From: Comamonadaceae bacterium
GTDB lineage: Bacteria; Pseudomonadota; Gammaproteobacteria; Burkholderiales; Burkholderiaceae
Assembly: GCA_947377705.1 (NCBI GenBank)
Contig: CANCGU010000143.1
Location: forward strand, 1 to 6,922
DNA: 6,922 nucleotides
Direction of reading: 5' to 3'
In this document: positions 5,327 to 6,922 of the stretch, one piece after another
Layout of the letters: each line of letters opens with the position of its first letter
Numbering within the stretch: position 1 is the first letter of the stretch
Notes under the pieces: generated by a model
Databases searched by the model: none
Told to the model about the DNA's origin: nothing
Seen by the model: the letters and a program-made list of their open reading frames with translations, nothing else
Position numbers and translations under genes: made by a program

Positions 5327-6592
5327 TTAAGCCTGCTTGGCAGCTTCTCGGTACACCAACAAAGGAGGTTTGTTTTCTTCGATGGTAGCCTCGTCAACCA
5401 CCACCTTTTCAACATTCGTCGAATTGGGTAACTCGTACATGGTGTCAATCAACGATTGTTCAAGGATAGAGCGCAAACCACGTGCGCCTGTCTTGCGAGC
5501 CAAAGCTTTCTTGGCAATGGCACGCAAAGCGGCTGGGCGAATTTCAAGCTCTGCGCCTTCCATGCCAAACAGCTTGCTGTACTGCTTGACCAACGCATTT
5601 TTTGGCTCGGTCAAGATTTGCACCAAAGCATCTTCGGTCAACTCGGCCAAAGTCGCGACCACAGGCATACGCCCGACCAGCTCAGGAATCAAGCCGAACT
5701 TGATGATGTCTTGTGGCTCTACCTCGCCAAACACTTCCGTCAAGCTGCGTGACTCTTTGCTTTTGACCGTGGCGCCAAAACCGATGCCAGAAGCTTCTGT
5801 GCGGTTTTCGATGACTTTCTCAAGCCCCGCGAAGGCACCACCGCAAATGAACAAGATGTTGGTCGTGTCGATTTGCAAAAAGTCTTGGTTGGGATGCTTG
5901 CGCCCGCCTTGGGGTGGAATGCTCGCCATCGTGCCTTCAATCAGCTTGAGCAAGGCTTGTTGCACGCCCTCACCCGACACATCACGGGTGATAGACGGGT
6001 TGTCAGACTTGCGCGAAATCTTGTCGATCTCATCGATGTAGACGATGCCGCGCTGAGCGCGCGCCACGTCGTACTCGCAGGTTTGCAACAACTTTTGAAT
6101 GATGTTTTCAACGTCTTCACCCACATAACCAGCTTCGGTCAACGTGGTGGCATCGGCCATGACAAAAGGCACGTCCAGCATGCGCGCCATGGTTTGCGCC
6201 AACAAAGTCTTGCCAGAGCCCGTGGGGCCAATCAACAAGATGTTGCTTTTGGTCAGCTCCACATCGTCTTTCTTCGACGACTCTTTGTGCTTCAAGCGCT
6301 TGTAGTGGTTGTACACCGCCACCGCCAAGGTGCGCTTGGCTGGCTCTTGACCAATGACGTAGTTGTCGAGGTTGGCTTTGATTTCCGCTGGCGTGGGCAG
6401 GTCACTGCCCTTTTCTTTGGCGGCCTCTAGGCCTGGCAACTCGTCACGGATGATTTCATTGCACAAGTCAATGCACTCGTCACAAATGAAGACCGAAGGC
6501 CCTGCGATGAGTTTCTTGACCTCGTGCTGGCTCTTACCGCAGAAGGTGCAGTAGAGCGTTTTTTCGCCAGAAGCGCTTTTTTTATCAGCCAT
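5327..6592 (-). CDS. clpX: ATP-dependent Clp protease ATPase subunit ClpX
   Basis: ClpX is the AAA+ unfoldase that recognises tagged substrates such as SsrA-tailed proteins, threads them through its pore and delivers them to ClpP in the cytoplasm. The 421 residues (E. coli 424) begin with a zinc-binding domain with Cys15, Cys18, Cys37 and Cys40. Walker A is GPTGSGKT (122-129), pore loop 1 is GYVG (155-158), and Walker B is IVYIDEID (183-190). The RKH pore loop is at 231-233, the IGF loop that docks on ClpP is at 270-272, and sensor 2 is GARGLR (369-374). All hallmark residues are intact. The ATG at 6592 gives the usual ClpX N-terminus but has no clear Shine-Dalgarno sequence. It starts 35 bp after clpP, probably in one transcript, so translation could depend on that of clpP. 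A terminator follows. Confidence 0.98.
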   Translation of the reverse strand: MADKKSASGEKTLYCTFCGKSQHEVKKLIAGPSVFICDECIDLCNEIIRDELPGLEAAKEKGSDLPTPAEIKANLDNYVIGQEPAKRTLAVAVYNHYKRLKHKESSKKDDVELTKSNILLIGPTGSGKTLLAQTMARMLDVPFVMADATTLTEAGYVGEDVENIIQKLLQTCEYDVARAQRGIVYIDEIDKISRKSDNPSITRDVSGEGVQQALLKLIEGTMASIPPQGGRKHPNQDFLQIDTTNILFICGGAFAGLEKVIENRTEASGIGFGATVKSKESRSLTEVFGEVEPQDIIKFGLIPELVGRMPVVATLAELTEDALVQILTEPKNALVKQYSKLFGMEGAELEIRPAALRAIAKKALARKTGARGLRSILEQSLIDTMYELPNSTNVEKVVVDEATIEENKPPLLVYREAAKQA

Positions 6593-6627
6593 GTCGTTGC
6601 GTATGTGTGATGGGGACGATGCGTCGT

Positions 6628-6922
6628 TTAAGCGCGTTTGCTGATCACTTGATCAATCAAACCGTACTCTTTGGACTCATCGGCACTCAAGTAGTAATCG
6701 CGCTCGGTGTCGCGCTCGATTTTCTCAAGCGGTTGACCTGTACGCTCGGCCAAGATGCGGTTCAATTGGTCGCGCGTCTTCAAAATTTCACGGGCGTGAA
6801 TTTCAATTTCAGTCGCTTGACCACGGGCACCGCCCAAGGGCTGGTGAATCATGACTTTGGAGTTAGGCAGCGAGAAACGCTTGCCCTTCTCGCCAGCGGT
6901 CAACAAAAAGGCGCCCATGCTA
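6628..6922 (-). CDS. clpP: ATP-dependent Clp protease proteolytic subunit ClpP (C-terminal part)
   Basis: This is the last part of ClpP, the serine peptidase that forms a double heptameric barrel and degrades proteins fed by ClpX. The visible frame begins with the catalytic Ser codon AGC at 6919-6921 (SMGAFLL), so the gene continues past the right edge; the ATG at 6918 is internal. The catalytic His is in MIHQPLGG and the catalytic Asp is the last residue of RDTERD, as in E. coli His122 and Asp171. About 97 residues are present, matching the second half of the E. coli enzyme. It ends with TAA, 35 bp before clpX. No terminator is seen between the two genes, which supports a clpP-clpX operon. 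Confidence 0.97.
   Translation of the reverse strand, partial: SMGAFLLTAGEKGKRFSLPNSKVMIHQPLGGARGQATEIEIHAREILKTRDQLNRILAERTGQPLEKIERDTERDYYLSADESKEYGLIDQVISKRA

Noticed and set aside
1..6922. CRISPR array or transposase
   Set aside because: No regularly spaced direct repeats and no transposase-like frame were found.

Overview
The window looks like part of a betaproteobacterial chromosome, most likely order Burkholderiales and probably family Comamonadaceae. The evidence is the clpP-clpX-lon order and the character of the ClpX and Lon proteins, for example the Lon N-terminus with PLRDVVVFPHMVIPLFVGR. No database search was possible, so genus is not assigned. Every gene I can support is on the minus strand, so transcription runs from the right edge towards position 1.

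Right part (about 2853-6922) is conserved core. It holds the 3' end of clpP (catalytic Ser codon at the very edge), complete clpX, and complete lon. ClpX and ClpP form one ATP-dependent protease and Lon is a second. clpP and clpX are 35 bp apart and look cotranscribed. A well-formed intrinsic terminator lies between clpX and lon, and its T-run almost touches the lon ribosome binding site. That leaves no room for a separate lon promoter downstream of the hairpin, so lon must depend on read-through or on a promoter inside clpX.

Middle part (about 2555-2852) is a small tRNA block: tRNA-Gly(GCC), a terminator-like hairpin with a T-run, tRNA-Cys(GCA), then a strong terminator. Both tRNAs encode their CCA ends. 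The hairpin between the tRNAs also leaves no promoter space for the downstream gene.

Left part (about 1-2554) is accessory. A 428-residue tyrosine recombinase begins about 145 bp beyond the 3' end of tRNA-Cys, the classic layout of an element integrated in a tRNA gene. Three copies of the heptamer AGTGTGC lie between the tRNA terminator and the integrase. Beyond the integrase is a 251-bp non-coding stretch with three inverted repeats, then a cargo gene. The cargo gene resembles the DUF6402 family. It is interrupted by an in-frame TAG at 395-397, exactly where I would expect the Trp of a conserved (D)W-x-LKFG-type motif. The same frame then continues open for 131 codons to the window edge, so this is most simply a single-base nonsense pseudogene. 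The far end of the element is outside the window.

The most useful second looks are the amber-interrupted DUF6402-like gene, the two terminators set directly against downstream genes, and the putative integrase site beside tRNA-Cys. I did not find convincing evidence of a wholly new biological system.
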